Assembly (NCBI GenBank): GCA_902796005.1
Contig: CADBNF010000058.1
Location: 1 to 49,066 of the forward strand
Direction of reading: 5' to 3'
DNA from: an uncultured Lachnospiraceae bacterium
GTDB taxonomy: Bacteria; Bacillota; Clostridia; Lachnospirales; Lachnospiraceae
DNA length: 49,066 nucleotides
Below the pieces are notes generated by a model that searched no databases, was not told the DNA's origin, and worked only from the letters and a program-made list of their open reading frames with translations. This document shows positions 1 through 8,025 of the stretch, piece after piece; within the stretch, counting starts at the first letter, position 1; the number at the start of each line of letters is the position of its first letter. The position numbers and the translations under genes were made by a program.

Positions 1-145
1 GAATCCGTCCTTTTGGCGGTACTGGCCAGCTCTTCACAGCCCTTCTGTACGAAGAGACAAGCAAGGATCCGTCCTTTCGGCGGTACGCCCCCGCTCTCCT
101 GCGGTACGCCCCCACCTCTCCTGCAATATGCCCCCGCTCTCCTGC
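1..145. repeat. Short direct and tandem repeats in intergenic DNA
   Basis: A 22-bp element (GRATCCGTCCTTTYGGCGGTAC) occurs at 1-22 and again at 65-86. It runs into three near-identical units of 21-22 bp at 82-102, 103-124 and 125-145, built on the core GCCCCC-RCTCTCCTGC. No open reading frame with a ribosome binding site crosses this stretch. The units are too short and contiguous to be a CRISPR array. They may be the tail of a longer repeat tract that starts outside the window. Function unknown. Confidence 0.6.
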
Positions 146-209
146 AGTATTCTTTCGTTCCCGCCAGCATGTAATTCATTAAGGTCTTTCTATTTTTATT
201 TTTAATATG

Positions 210-238
210 TTGACACGCGATATATGTCGTGATACGAT
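210..238 (+). promoter_or_regulatory. Sigma-A promoter of the padR-DUF2812 pair
   Basis: A perfect -35 box TTGACA (210-215) is followed after 17 bp by TACGAT (233-238). The start codon of the PadR gene lies 35 bp downstream. The operator-like repeats described next overlap the -10 box and the leader, as expected for an autorepressed promoter. Confidence 0.75.
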
Positions 239-273
239 ACAGTCGTAAGGCGATATATCGTGAGGTGATACAG
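217..273 (+). promoter_or_regulatory. Duplicated operator-like element at the padR promoter
   Basis: Two near-identical copies of an AT-rich element occur at 217-242 and 250-273. Both begin GCGATATAT, continue with (GT)CGTGA and end GATACAG. Each contains a partly palindromic CGATATATCG-like core. Copy 1 covers the spacer and -10 region; copy 2 runs up to the start codon and includes the ribosome binding site. PadR-family repressors usually bind such dyads at their own promoter, so autoregulation is the likely role (inference). Confidence 0.55.
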
Positions 274-585
274 ATGAAAAAAAGCGAACCAATGTCGGAA
301 AGCTATTATTACATCCTGCTGTGCCTGGCAAAGGGAGCAAACCACGGCTACGGCATCATGCAGATGACGGAGAAGCTTTCCAAAGGCGATGTAACCATCG
401 GCTCGGGCACCATGTACGGCGCAACCGGAAACATGATAAAGAAAGGCTGGATCCGCGAGATTATGTCGGATGAGCCCGGCCTGGAGCGCCGGCGGCTGTA
501 CCAGCTGACTGATACAGGGCGAAAAGCCCTTCAGGACGAAATCAACAGGCTGAGACGGATGCTGGATAACGCGGGCGAGGTGTGA
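274..585 (+). CDS. PadR-family transcriptional regulator
   Basis: A 103-aa winged-helix repressor of the small PadR type. The N-terminal part (SESYYYILLCLAKG, then HGYGIMQ) is the typical PadR helix-turn-helix with its conserved GYGI motif. The segment around IGSGTMYGATGNM is the recognition helix region, and RRRLYQLTDTGR forms the wing; a short C-terminal helix would mediate dimerisation. An upstream in-frame ATG at 229 exists, but the ATG at 274 has AGGTGA just upstream and matches the family's N-terminus. The gene overlaps the next reading frame and shares its mRNA. PadR-DUF2812 pairs are common in Bacillota; the inducing signal is not known, and many PadR proteins sense small hydrophobic ligands. 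Confidence 0.9.
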   Translation: MKKSEPMSESYYYILLCLAKGANHGYGIMQMTEKLSKGDVTIGSGTMYGATGNMIKKGWIREIMSDEPGLERRRLYQLTDTGRKALQDEINRLRRMLDNAGEV

Positions 586-587
586 AA

Positions 588-1493
588 ATGGAAAGACAGT
601 ATAAGAATGTATATAAAATCTATTCTGCCTGGAATTATGAAAAAGAGGTGGAGGATTTAAATAAAGCCTCCGAAGAGGGCTGGCAGCTTGTCAGGGGATA
701 CGGCTTTCATTGCAGATTTGTGAAAAATGATAATGTCCGCTACCGCTATCAGCTGGATTACGGCAGGATCGAGGACATAGGCCGGTATATCGAAACCTTC
801 CGGGAGCAGGGCTGGGAATATGTGAACTCCACCTTCAACGGCTGGCATTATTTCCGTAAGCTGTACGATCCCTCTCTTCCGGAGGAAGCCTATGAGATTT
901 TCACCGACAGAGAATCCATGCAGGAAATGAACAGCCGCTGGGCGCGTCTGGCCCTGATTGTTACCATAGCCATCGGCATTTTGGCTGTACTGTATCTGGT
1001 ACAGGTCATCCGGACGCCGAAGCTTCCGGCGATTGTCCTGTTTGCGACGTTTGCCGTGGAATTAGTGGTTCTCCTGCGCGGCATCGGCATTATGCGAAAC
1101 GCCGCAGCCAGCCGCAACAGAAAAGGTGACAGTCGGTTCATGGTCGTATTCTTCGCGGTTATCATTATCGGCGCCGTTTCCGGAAGCGCGCTTGCTGCGA
1201 CGCGGCCGTATATCGGCGGCAGCATGCGGGCCGGCGATGTCGACGGGCCGGTCACTGACAACCGCTTCGGCGACTTCAATGTCAGATACCCGGACAACTA
1301 CTATCTCGACCTGGATATAGAAGCCCCCGCTCCCGTTACCCTCGAGGTTATTGATGAAAAGGGCGAGGCCGTATTTTCCCGGACGGAAACCGACTTTCAC
1401 GGAGAAAACCTGCGTCTGCGGCTGCCGAAAGGCACCTACCGCTTCTCCATGTCCTGCACCTCCGGCTATAATCTGGAATACCATCTCGATTAG
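588..1493 (+). CDS. DUF2812 domain-containing membrane protein
   Basis: An approximately 301-aa protein whose first 110 residues match the DUF2812 pattern: YKIYSAWNYEKEVEDLN, EGWQL, YRYQLDY, REQGWEYVN and GWHYFRK. Three hydrophobic segments follow (about residues 120-145, 148-170 and 185-207), then a roughly 95-residue polar domain predicted to lie outside the membrane, with beta-rich sequence ending in CTSGYNLEYHL. A GTG at 582 is in frame and overlaps the padR stop, but GGGCGAGG at 573-580 is better spaced for the ATG at 588. Co-transcribed with the PadR gene, which probably represses it. DUF2812 proteins have no established biochemical role; an envelope-stress or antimicrobial-response function is often suspected from PadR pairing (inference). 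Confidence 0.8.
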   Translation: MERQYKNVYKIYSAWNYEKEVEDLNKASEEGWQLVRGYGFHCRFVKNDNVRYRYQLDYGRIEDIGRYIETFREQGWEYVNSTFNGWHYFRKLYDPSLPEEAYEIFTDRESMQEMNSRWARLALIVTIAIGILAVLYLVQVIRTPKLPAIVLFATFAVELVVLLRGIGIMRNAAASRNRKGDSRFMVVFFAVIIIGAVSGSALAATRPYIGGSMRAGDVDGPVTDNRFGDFNVRYPDNYYLDLDIEAPAPVTLEVIDEKGEAVFSRTETDFHGENLRLRLPKGTYRFSMSCTSGYNLEYHLD

Positions 1494-1525
1494 GCATCTC
1501 CCGAATAAAAGAATGCATTTCCGCG

Positions 1526-1560
1526 AAAAAGCATGACTGCGAACGGCAGCCATGCTTTTT
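1526..1560 (+). terminator. Rho-independent terminator after the DUF2812 gene
   Basis: The inverted repeat AAAAAGCATG (1526-1535) and CATGCTTTTT (1551-1560) encloses a further short ACTGC/GCAGC-like pairing. The run of T at the 3' end makes a standard terminator for the plus-strand pair. The A-rich left arm means it could also act on minus-strand transcripts. Confidence 0.8.
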
Positions 1561-1616
1561 AAGTAAGGCAGATACGTGCAAAATCGTACATCCGCCGGTA
1601 TGTTTTTAAATCCGGC

Positions 1617-1644
1617 GGGACGGCCGCTGTGACACAGCCGTCCC
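1617..1644 (-). terminator. GC-rich hairpin downstream of the CoA-transferase gene
   Basis: GGGACGG (1617-1623) pairs with CCGTCCC (1638-1644), with an inner GCTG/CAGC stem. It lies 16 bp past the stop codon of the minus-strand CoA-transferase gene. The following minus-strand sequence has only short T runs, so termination may be partial. Confidence 0.5.
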
Positions 1645-1659
1645 GGACGGGGTAATAAT

Positions 1660-2964
1660 TTACGGAATCATGCCAAGCTTCTTCGCCTGCTGGGTCAGCT
1701 CCTCACGGAAATCCGGATGGGCGATGGCAATCATGTTGTAGGCGCGCTCGGTCAGGGTTCTGCCGCGCATGTAAGCCACGCCGTACTCGGTGATGATCAT
1801 GTCCACCAGGTTCCTGCTGATGGTCACGGCAGCGCCGGGGGTAAGCTGGGCTTTAATCTTTGACAAGGTGCCCTTCTTCGCGGTGGAGGACATGGCGATG
1901 ATGCCGCGCCCGCCCTTGGAATGCAGTGCGCCGTAGGCGAAGTCCGTCGCGCCGCCGGTGCCGGAATACTCGGTGGAACCGATGGATTCGGAGCAGACCT
2001 GGCCGAAGAGGTCAACCTCCAGCGCGGTGTTGATGGAAACCATGTTGTCGTTCTGGGCAATGATGAAGGGATCGTTGGCGTATTGGCCGGGAACCATCAT
2101 GTAGTCCGGGTTCTTGTTCATATCCTCGTACAGCTCCGCATCGCCGATGACGAAGGTGCCGACGTGTTTGCCCTTGTTGATGGTCTTTCTGGAGCCGTTG
2201 ATGGCGCCCATGCGGATCAGTTTGCCGATGCCGGGGGTGAACAGCTCGGTGTGCAGGCCCAGGTCATGCTTGGTCTGCAGCGCCAGCGCAACCATGTCTG
2301 CGGTGCCGCCCAGGCCTACCTGGATACAGTCACCGTCATGTATGAATTCCGCCGCCGTGCCGCCGATGATCTTGTCGTTCTCGGAAGGAACGGGGGAGGG
2401 AACGGACCAGAGATCCTCTTCCTGCTCGATAATGGCGTCAATCTGGGAAATATGGATTCTGCCGGCTTCCGGTTTCAGTCTGGGCATCTTCGGATTGACC
2501 TGGACGATAATGGTCCTTAAGGTATCCTGCTTCAGCGCGAAGGCTTCGTTAATCAGACAGGTGGACATATAGAGGTTGCCCTCCTCGTCCATGGGGGTTG
2601 CCGCGGTCAGAAGAACGGTGATCGGGCGCACCTGGTTCCATCTCACAATCCAGTCATGCAGGTTTGCGGGCATGAACTGGTAATTGAAGCATTTCTGGGC
2701 TTCTCTGGAAGGACCGCCCATGATAAGGCCGGTGGTATTGATGTGGCCGTTCATGGCCGGGTCGGACATGAACTGGTAATTTCTGTCCTGCCCCTTGATA
2801 ACCCATACGTCCTCAACTCTGTCTGCAATGGTATGCAGCTGCTGCAGGGTGCTCACGGCCGCGTTGGAGTCGGTACCGGTCACGATGGTATCATGGGACT
2901 GAATCAGGCTCAGTGCTTCAGCGATAGTCGTCTTCTTGGACTCATATAATTCTTTGTAATCCAT
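1660..2964 (-). CDS. Acetyl-CoA hydrolase/transferase family CoA-transferase (4-hydroxybutyrate/butyrate type)
   Basis: A 434-aa protein of the usual length for class I CoA-transferases of the AbfT/butyryl-CoA:acetate type. Visible landmarks are QVGLGGTADMVALAL (about 215-229), then DLGLHTELF, whose glutamate near residue 240 sits where the family's catalytic glutamate forms the acyl-CoA thioester intermediate. The C-terminal domain carries STEYSGTGGATDFAYGA, SKGGRGIIAM and ITEYGVAYMRGRTLTERA. It should move CoA between acetate and an acyl acid in the cytoplasm during fermentation. Without neighbouring substrate-specific enzymes the acid (butyrate, 4-hydroxybutyrate, propionate) cannot be fixed. 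It appears monocistronic with its own promoter and a downstream hairpin. Family confident, substrate open. Confidence 0.9.
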   Translation of the reverse strand: MDYKELYESKKTTIAEALSLIQSHDTIVTGTDSNAAVSTLQQLHTIADRVEDVWVIKGQDRNYQFMSDPAMNGHINTTGLIMGGPSREAQKCFNYQFMPANLHDWIVRWNQVRPITVLLTAATPMDEEGNLYMSTCLINEAFALKQDTLRTIIVQVNPKMPRLKPEAGRIHISQIDAIIEQEEDLWSVPSPVPSENDKIIGGTAAEFIHDGDCIQVGLGGTADMVALALQTKHDLGLHTELFTPGIGKLIRMGAINGSRKTINKGKHVGTFVIGDAELYEDMNKNPDYMMVPGQYANDPFIIAQNDNMVSINTALEVDLFGQVCSESIGSTEYSGTGGATDFAYGALHSKGGRGIIAMSSTAKKGTLSKIKAQLTPGAAVTISRNLVDMIITEYGVAYMRGRTLTERAYNMIAIAHPDFREELTQQAKKLGMIP

Positions 2965-3008
2965 AATTGTTCTCCCTGTGAAAAAAAATACAACGGTTAC
3001 ATATTATC

Positions 3009-3037
3009 AGTGTAAAGCATTCCGGCGGAAATGGCAA
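3009..3037 (-). promoter_or_regulatory. Promoter of the CoA-transferase gene
   Basis: Read on the minus strand, TTGCCA (3032-3037) is followed after 17 bp by TACACT (3009-3014). The start codon is about 45 bp further on. Both boxes keep four of six consensus bases, so this is a moderate candidate. Confidence 0.5.
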
Positions 3038-3080
3038 TGCCCGTCTTCGGGAATATGGCGGAAAAATTCCCGATTTATAA

Positions 3081-3125
3081 TAAAAAAGCAGGAGATATTC
3101 CGGAATTTTCCGGTATGTCTCCCGC
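3081..3125 (-). terminator. Terminator after the M29 aminopeptidase gene
   Basis: A long imperfect hairpin has arms GCAGGAGATATTCCGG (3088-3103) and CCGGTATGTCTCCCGC (3110-3125). On the minus strand a run of six T follows (plus-strand A run at 3082-3087). It lies just beyond the stop codon and closes the extended pyrimidine operon. Confidence 0.75.
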
Positions 3126-3138
3126 TTATTTAAAATAC

Positions 3139-5184
3139 TCAGCCTTTTTTCTCCAGGGCTTCAAGGGGCTCATTCAGCTCCCCGCAGCCTTCCAGCACAA
3201 ATCTGCCGTTTTCGATGAGGGAAATCTCCTCTCCCGTCTCCGTCACCACCCGGATGGACTGCAGCTCGTCATAGGGGATGGTGATGTCCGTATGACAGCC
3301 GAAATAGGCTTTGCCGATATCCGTTTTCCGCAAAATCGAAAAATCGTTGTCCCTGGCCACGATGGCCTTGCCGTCGGGATTGAAGGTAATGTTGTCCTCA
3401 TCCCAGGAATAGCAGGTATCCCCGAAGGCAAAATGCGGTCCGGTCTTTTCCGCAATCAGGATCGGGAAAAGCCCCTCAATACCATAGCGTTTTCCCACCT
3501 CGTAGGCCGTGGTATTGGTGCCGATGGCAAATTCCCCCATGGGCACGGTCGGGTGGTGGAACAGGATGTTTTCCTCGATAAACCGCCTGTTTTCCTCTTC
3601 CGTATCGAAATTCCCGCAGGTATAGTCCGTAATCACCCCATCCTTGACCGTCAGGCGCAGGTTTTTGAAATACAGGCCCTCCAGGAAGACGCCGGGCAGG
3701 TGCAGCAGGCCTTCCGTGCCGCGAAGCACCGGCGTGGTAAACACCTCGCCCACCGGAATGTTCACATCCGCCACGCAGTTTTCGAAAATGGTCTCCTTTT
3801 CCGGATCGGACAGGCGGTACAGCTGTACGGTGATATCCGTTTCGTTGCCGTTTGTTCCCAGTACCCGGACACATTTTCCCCGGTCCAGGGCATCGATGAG
3901 TTTCTGCTGGATCCGCTGGTAGGTGGTATAGTCCAGGGTGTTGATCCGGATGGTCTCTCTGAAGATTTCCGGGAAATTCTCCCCTATCTCCGGCACGGGG
4001 AAGGCGATGATGGTAAAGCTCCGCTCACTGCCGATGATGTACCGGTTGGTGATCTGGGAGGCCTGGGTGGTGTACCTGGCCTTCATCTTCGTCTGCTCGG
4101 GCGTGAATTTCACGGCCCCGGGGCAGGCTGCCGGCGAAAAGGGCGTTTCCCCGAACACGTCGATGACGGCCGGGCCCGCGTGAGCCGCCGCATTTTCCTT
4201 CTGCTCCTCAAAGGCTTCCCTTAGGGAGGCCAGCTTGCGGGTAATGAATTTCTCGTCGGTAAACAGGGCGTCGTCATTTCTGTGGTCATAATCGTACTGG
4301 CTGTTGACCGTACCCCCGGCAAAACCGGTTTTCCCCGGCCGGAAGGTCAGCCGGTGCAGGGACTGCCGGAAAATGACCGGGGAAAGCCCCATGTCGGCAA
4401 ACTGCCGGATGGCCGCCTTCACCATACGCTCAAAGCCCAGGCGGTACCGGATATTCACGGTTTTCTTGCGGGAAAGGTCCTTGCCCGTCACCACAAAGCC
4501 GATGCGGTAGCCCTCGGTAAAGGTCCGGGCCATTTTCTCTATCTCCTCCTCCGGAAGGGAGGCCAGAAATGCCGCGGTTTCCCGTTCATTGTCCGACACA
4601 TACTCACCGTAGCGGTAGAGGTACCGGACGTCGGACAGGTCGGCGCTGTTGATGATATCCGCCGCAAAGGTACGGGCGGGGTCCACCTGGTCCGCCACGA
4701 AATCCTGCAGGAACTCCCGGCAGTAGTCGTAGTTATAGTAATAAATGATTTCCCTTAAATAGTCCGTCCCGGGCAATTCCCCGTCGGTAAAGGCGCCGTA
4801 CACCTGCAGGTAAAGCTCCAGAATTGCGCAGACGTCAAAGCGCCTGCCCTCCAGGGCAAAGGCGTACAGGCCGAAAACCTCCGTATACAGAAAGCCCAGG
4901 ATCTGTCCGTAATCCCTGCCCAGCCTTTCGCAGGCAAAGGCGGGGTTGCCGTAGCTTACCCCGTAGTTTTCCGGCAGGACGTCCCCGTACACCAGGAGAT
5001 TCCTCTCCTCCAGCACCGAAAGGGGCTCGTCGCAGCCCTTCCCGGCCTTTTCCGCCTCTGCAAGCACCGCCAGAATGTATTTCGCCTCCCGGACGAAAAA
5101 GTCCCTGTAAGGCTCCGGAACCGTTTCCTCCGCCGGAATCTCCCGGATTCTTTCCAGGAACAGTTCCAATCTTTCGTCGTTCAT
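3139..5184 (-). CDS. M29-family aminopeptidase with large N-terminal extension
   Basis: A 681-aa protein whose C-terminal half is a thermophilic-type (M29, AmpS/PepS-like) metallo-aminopeptidase. All five metal or catalytic residues of the family can be placed: Glu480 in NIPVGEVFTTP, Glu551 in MGEFAIGTN, His584 in PHFAFG, and His631 and Asp633 in GCHTDI. M29 enzymes are normally about 410 aa. The first 330 residues are an extra alpha-helical region rich in Tyr and acidic residues that I do not recognise. The enzyme would remove N-terminal residues from peptides in the cytoplasm, using a two-metal site. It lies 73 bp after the small membrane-protein gene with no obvious terminator between, so it may be read through from the pyr operon. 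Peptidase call firm; the function of the extension is unknown. Confidence 0.85.
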   Translation of the reverse strand: MNDERLELFLERIREIPAEETVPEPYRDFFVREAKYILAVLAEAEKAGKGCDEPLSVLEERNLLVYGDVLPENYGVSYGNPAFACERLGRDYGQILGFLYTEVFGLYAFALEGRRFDVCAILELYLQVYGAFTDGELPGTDYLREIIYYYNYDYCREFLQDFVADQVDPARTFAADIINSADLSDVRYLYRYGEYVSDNERETAAFLASLPEEEIEKMARTFTEGYRIGFVVTGKDLSRKKTVNIRYRLGFERMVKAAIRQFADMGLSPVIFRQSLHRLTFRPGKTGFAGGTVNSQYDYDHRNDDALFTDEKFITRKLASLREAFEEQKENAAAHAGPAVIDVFGETPFSPAACPGAVKFTPEQTKMKARYTTQASQITNRYIIGSERSFTIIAFPVPEIGENFPEIFRETIRINTLDYTTYQRIQQKLIDALDRGKCVRVLGTNGNETDITVQLYRLSDPEKETIFENCVADVNIPVGEVFTTPVLRGTEGLLHLPGVFLEGLYFKNLRLTVKDGVITDYTCGNFDTEEENRRFIEENILFHHPTVPMGEFAIGTNTTAYEVGKRYGIEGLFPILIAEKTGPHFAFGDTCYSWDEDNITFNPDGKAIVARDNDFSILRKTDIGKAYFGCHTDITIPYDELQSIRVVTETGEEISLIENGRFVLEGCGELNEPLEALEKKG

Positions 5185-5257
5185 CTTTTCTCCTTATGTA
5201 AACCTTATCCTGCATCCGCCGACCCGAATCCGGCACCCTTCCAAAGAAGAAGGCTCG

Positions 5258-5572
5258 TCAGATGCCGGAAACAATAAGCACCAGCCAGATAATGGCGATC
5301 ACCCCGCACAGCAGCGTGCCCGCCAGGGGTGACAGCCGTCCCCTTTCCGGTCCCTTAAGCTGCTTCAGGCCGGAGAACAGGCCGAAGGCCGCAAGGATCA
5401 GGGAACAGAGGCCCAGGGCACCCACATAGCCCGGTCCGTTTCCGCGGTGCACAAAGGAGAGCACAATCCCCGCGGCCAGGGCCGCCAGGGATGCCAGAAA
5501 GCAGTACAGGCTTCTCCTGCTGCCGCTGCCGCTGTCATCTTTTTTGATGGAAAATCTGTATCTGCCCTTCAT
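5258..5572 (-). CDS. Small three-helix membrane protein (DUF6142-like)
   Basis: A 104-aa protein with a basic, Ser/Gly-rich N-terminus (KKDDSGSGSRR) and three hydrophobic segments at about 22-42, 50-68 and 82-102. The layout resembles small Lachnospiraceae proteins labelled DUF6142, but that assignment is from memory. The start codon overlaps the pyrE stop in TAATG, so translation is probably coupled. The coupling suggests it is made with the pyrimidine enzymes, although nothing in it points to nucleotide metabolism. No function assigned. Confidence 0.7.
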   Translation of the reverse strand: MKGRYRFSIKKDDSGSGSRRSLYCFLASLAALAAGIVLSFVHRGNGPGYVGALGLCSLILAAFGLFSGLKQLKGPERGRLSPLAGTLLCGVIAIIWLVLIVSGI

Positions 5573-6258
5573 TATGCCTTGAACGTCCAGGATCCGGCCG
5601 CGCCGTACTGCCGGTAATAGTCATCCAGCTGCGCCCGTCTTACGCTGTCGATGGGTGAGCCTTCCTTGTTCTCCAGGTATGCGGTAACCTCTTCCATGGT
5701 TACGATGGCCGCGGTGGGGAAGCCGTAGAGCTCGGCCACCTCTTCCAGGGCGCTCTTTTCACCCTTGCCCTTTTCACAGCGGTTTAAGGACACCATCAGG
5801 CCCACGATCTGCACATTGCCCTGGGCTTTGAGGATCGGCACCGTCTCCTCGATGGATTTGCCGGAGGTGGTCACGTCCTCAATGATCAGCACCCGGTCGC
5901 CGTCGTGCACCGGGCTTCCCAGCAGGATGCCCGCATCGCCGTGGTCCTTGGCCTCCTTGCGGTTGGAGCAGTATTTCACGTCCACACCGTAGAGCTCGCT
6001 GATGGCGGCCGCCGTGATGACCGACAGGGGAATGCCCTTGTAGGCCGGTCCGAAAAGAATATCGAAATCCAGGCCGAAACGGTCATGGATGGCCTTGGCA
6101 TAGGCCTGGCCCAGTTTGCGCAGCTGGGTGCCGGTGACGTAGGCGCCGGCATTCATGAAGAAGGGGGATTTTCTGCCGCTTTTTAAGGTAAATTCCCCGA
6201 ATTTGAGCACGTCGCTCTCCACCATAAAATCAATAAATTCCTGTTTGTAGGCTTCCAT
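5572..6258 (-). CDS. pyrE: Orotate phosphoribosyltransferase
   Basis: A 228-aa cytoplasmic enzyme that joins orotate to PRPP to give OMP, the fifth step of pyrimidine synthesis. The PRPP-binding loop is clear at VLIIEDVTTSGKSIEE (about 131-146). The N-terminal FTLKSGRKSPFFMNAG and the FGPAYKGIPL loop are also typical. It sits downstream of pyrD in the pyr cluster, with AAGGAGAT ahead of the ATG. Residues up to the C-terminal AAGSWTF extend slightly beyond the shortest bacterial PyrE proteins but match the longer clostridial form. Confidence 0.96.
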   Translation of the reverse strand: MEAYKQEFIDFMVESDVLKFGEFTLKSGRKSPFFMNAGAYVTGTQLRKLGQAYAKAIHDRFGLDFDILFGPAYKGIPLSVITAAAISELYGVDVKYCSNRKEAKDHGDAGILLGSPVHDGDRVLIIEDVTTSGKSIEETVPILKAQGNVQIVGLMVSLNRCEKGKGEKSALEEVAELYGFPTAAIVTMEEVTAYLENKEGSPIDSVRRAQLDDYYRQYGAAGSWTFKA

Positions 6259-6326
6259 TTATATCTCCTTTTTATTCCATCGGCCTGGAGCTTTGCCGGG
6301 CCGCTTCTTACTCGTTTATTTCAGTC

Positions 6327-7229
6327 TTACCGGACCGCGCCGATAAGGGAACGGATGTCCTCGATGCGGTTCTGCTGCAGGTAGTCCGCGATACCGTCGA
6401 TGATTTCCACCGTGGCCCGGGGGTTGAAGAAATTGGCGGTACCCACCGCCACCGCGGTCGCGCCGGCCAGGATGAATTCCAGGGCATCCTCCGCCGTGGT
6501 GATGCCGCCGAGGCCGATGATGGGTATCTGCACCGCCTGGGCGCACTGGTAAACCATCCGCACCGCCACCGGCTTGATGGCAGGGCCGGAAAGGCCGCCG
6601 GTTTTGTTGGCCAGCACAAAGCTTCTGGTCTTCACGTCAATCTTCATGCCCGTCAGGGTATTGATGAGGGAAATCGCGTCCGCGCCGCCGTTTTCCGCTG
6701 CCCGCGCCGCGACCGTTATGTCCGTCACATTGGGGGTCAGCTTCATGATCACCGGCTGGGCCGCCCGTTTTTTCACCTCCCGGGTAATCCGCTCGGTGGC
6801 CACAGGGTCCGTGCCGAAGGTAATGCCCCCCGCCTTCACGTTCGGGCAGGAAATATTAATCTCCAGCATATCCACCGGGGCGTCCGCCAGGCGCTCTACC
6901 ACCCTTAAATATTCCTCCTCGGAATGGCCGCAGACGTTGACGATGACCTTCGTGTCAAACTGGTTCAGGAAGGGAAGATCCCTTTCCAGGAAGACGTCAA
7001 TGCCCGGGTTCTGCAGGCCGATGGCATTGAGCATGCCGCCGTAGGTTTCCGCCACCCTGGGGGTGGGGTTCCCCGGCCAGGGCACGTCCGCCACGCCCTT
7101 GGTCACCACGGCGCCCAGGGCCGAAAGATCCACAAAATCTGCATATTCCATGCCGGAACCGAAGGTGCCGGAAGCGGTCATGACGGGGTTTTTCAGGGTT
7201 ACTCCTGCAATATCTACGGATAAATTCAT
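6327..7229 (-). CDS. pyrD: Dihydroorotate dehydrogenase B, catalytic subunit
   Basis: A 300-aa FMN-containing class 1B enzyme that oxidises dihydroorotate to orotate in the cytoplasm and passes electrons to PyrK. Landmarks: [18 protein letters not shown] at the N-terminus, the catalytic cysteine in [21 protein letters not shown], the FMN-phosphate loop [14 protein letters not shown] and AVAVGTANF. An in-frame ATG at 7268 would add 13 residues, but it lies inside pyrK. The ATG at 7229 has AAGGGAGGG at proper spacing and gives the family's N-terminus. Adjacent pyrK confirms the NAD-linked 1B type rather than the fumarate-linked or quinone-linked types. Confidence 0.96.
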   Translation of the reverse strand: MNLSVDIAGVTLKNPVMTASGTFGSGMEYADFVDLSALGAVVTKGVADVPWPGNPTPRVAETYGGMLNAIGLQNPGIDVFLERDLPFLNQFDTKVIVNVCGHSEEEYLRVVERLADAPVDMLEINISCPNVKAGGITFGTDPVATERITREVKKRAAQPVIMKLTPNVTDITVAARAAENGGADAISLINTLTGMKIDVKTRSFVLANKTGGLSGPAIKPVAVRMVYQCAQAVQIPIIGLGGITTAEDALEFILAGATAVAVGTANFFNPRATVEIIDGIADYLQQNRIEDIRSLIGAVR

Positions 7230-7242
7230 GTCAGGCCCTCCC

Positions 7243-8025
7243 TTACAGTACGATTTCCCCGGCTTCAAAGACCGGTCCTTCTTTACAGACGCGTTTGTTC
7301 TTTACATGGGTGTGCCCGTCCACCTCTGCGGATTCGCAGACGCAGGCCAGGCAGGCGCCGACGCCGCAGGCCATCCGCTCCTCCATGGACAGGTAGCAGG
7401 GGATTCCGTTCTCCTGCGCATATTTTTTCACCGCGGCCAGGAGCACCTTCGGTCCGCAGGCAAAAATGATTTCCGGCATCATGGTTTCCGCCGTCTGCGC
7501 AAGGGCGTAAGCCGCATTTCCCTGGATGCCGAAGGAGCCGTCATCCGTGGAAATCACGCATTTCGCATGGGCCGCGAAATCATTGGCCAGGAAAATATCC
7601 GCGTTCCGGTAGCCCATCACGGAAACCGTGCCCGCGCTTGCCGCGTCCTTTGCGGTCTGCAGCATGGGGGGAATACCGATGCCGCCGGACACCAGGTATA
7701 AAAGCTTCCCGGCAGCCTCATCCAGGGGAAAGCCGTTGCCGTTCGGTCCCAGCACCTTTACCGTGTCCCCGGCTTTCAGGGCGGAAAATTCCTCCGTACC
7801 CTTGCCCTGCACCCGGTAGACCAGGCGGATCCGGCCCTTTTCCCGGTCGATTTCACAGAGGCTGATGGGCCGGGGCAGGAGCCTGCCGGCATTGTTGCAG
7901 TACAGGTTCACGAACTGCCCGGCAGCCGCGCTGCCCGCGACGGTTTCATTTTCCAGCCACAGGCTGAAGATCCCGGAGCTGATTTCCTCCTGGGAGATAA
8001 CCTTCGCCGTTTCTATTTTTTTCAT
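7243..8025 (-). CDS. pyrK: Dihydroorotate dehydrogenase B, electron-transfer subunit
   Basis: A 260-aa iron-sulfur flavoprotein. A FAD-binding ferredoxin-reductase barrel comes first ([13 protein letters not shown] is the RxYS-like flavin motif), then a nucleotide-binding domain ([28 protein letters not shown]). At the C-terminus the cysteines of [13 protein letters not shown] plus a later VCKEGP hold the [2Fe-2S] cluster. It takes electrons from PyrD and reduces NAD+. The start codon overlaps the pyrF stop by four bases (ATGA), so the two are translationally coupled. Confidence 0.95.
   Translation of the reverse strand: MKKIETAKVISQEEISSGIFSLWLENETVAGSAAAGQFVNLYCNNAGRLLPRPISLCEIDREKGRIRLVYRVQGKGTEEFSALKAGDTVKVLGPNGNGFPLDEAAGKLLYLVSGGIGIPPMLQTAKDAASAGTVSVMGYRNADIFLANDFAAHAKCVISTDDGSFGIQGNAAYALAQTAETMMPEIIFACGPKVLLAAVKKYAQENGIPCYLSMEERMACGVGACLACVCESAEVDGHTHVKNKRVCKEGPVFEAGEIVL

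Noticed and set aside
1-145. CRISPR array
   Set aside because: Units are 21-22 bp and contiguous, with no spacers of even length and no cas genes in the window.
3031-4224. Long plus-strand reading frame opposite the M29 aminopeptidase
   Set aside because: It has no ribosome binding site and no family pattern, and it mirrors a gene with all catalytic residues intact; the openness follows from GC-rich codon use on the other strand.
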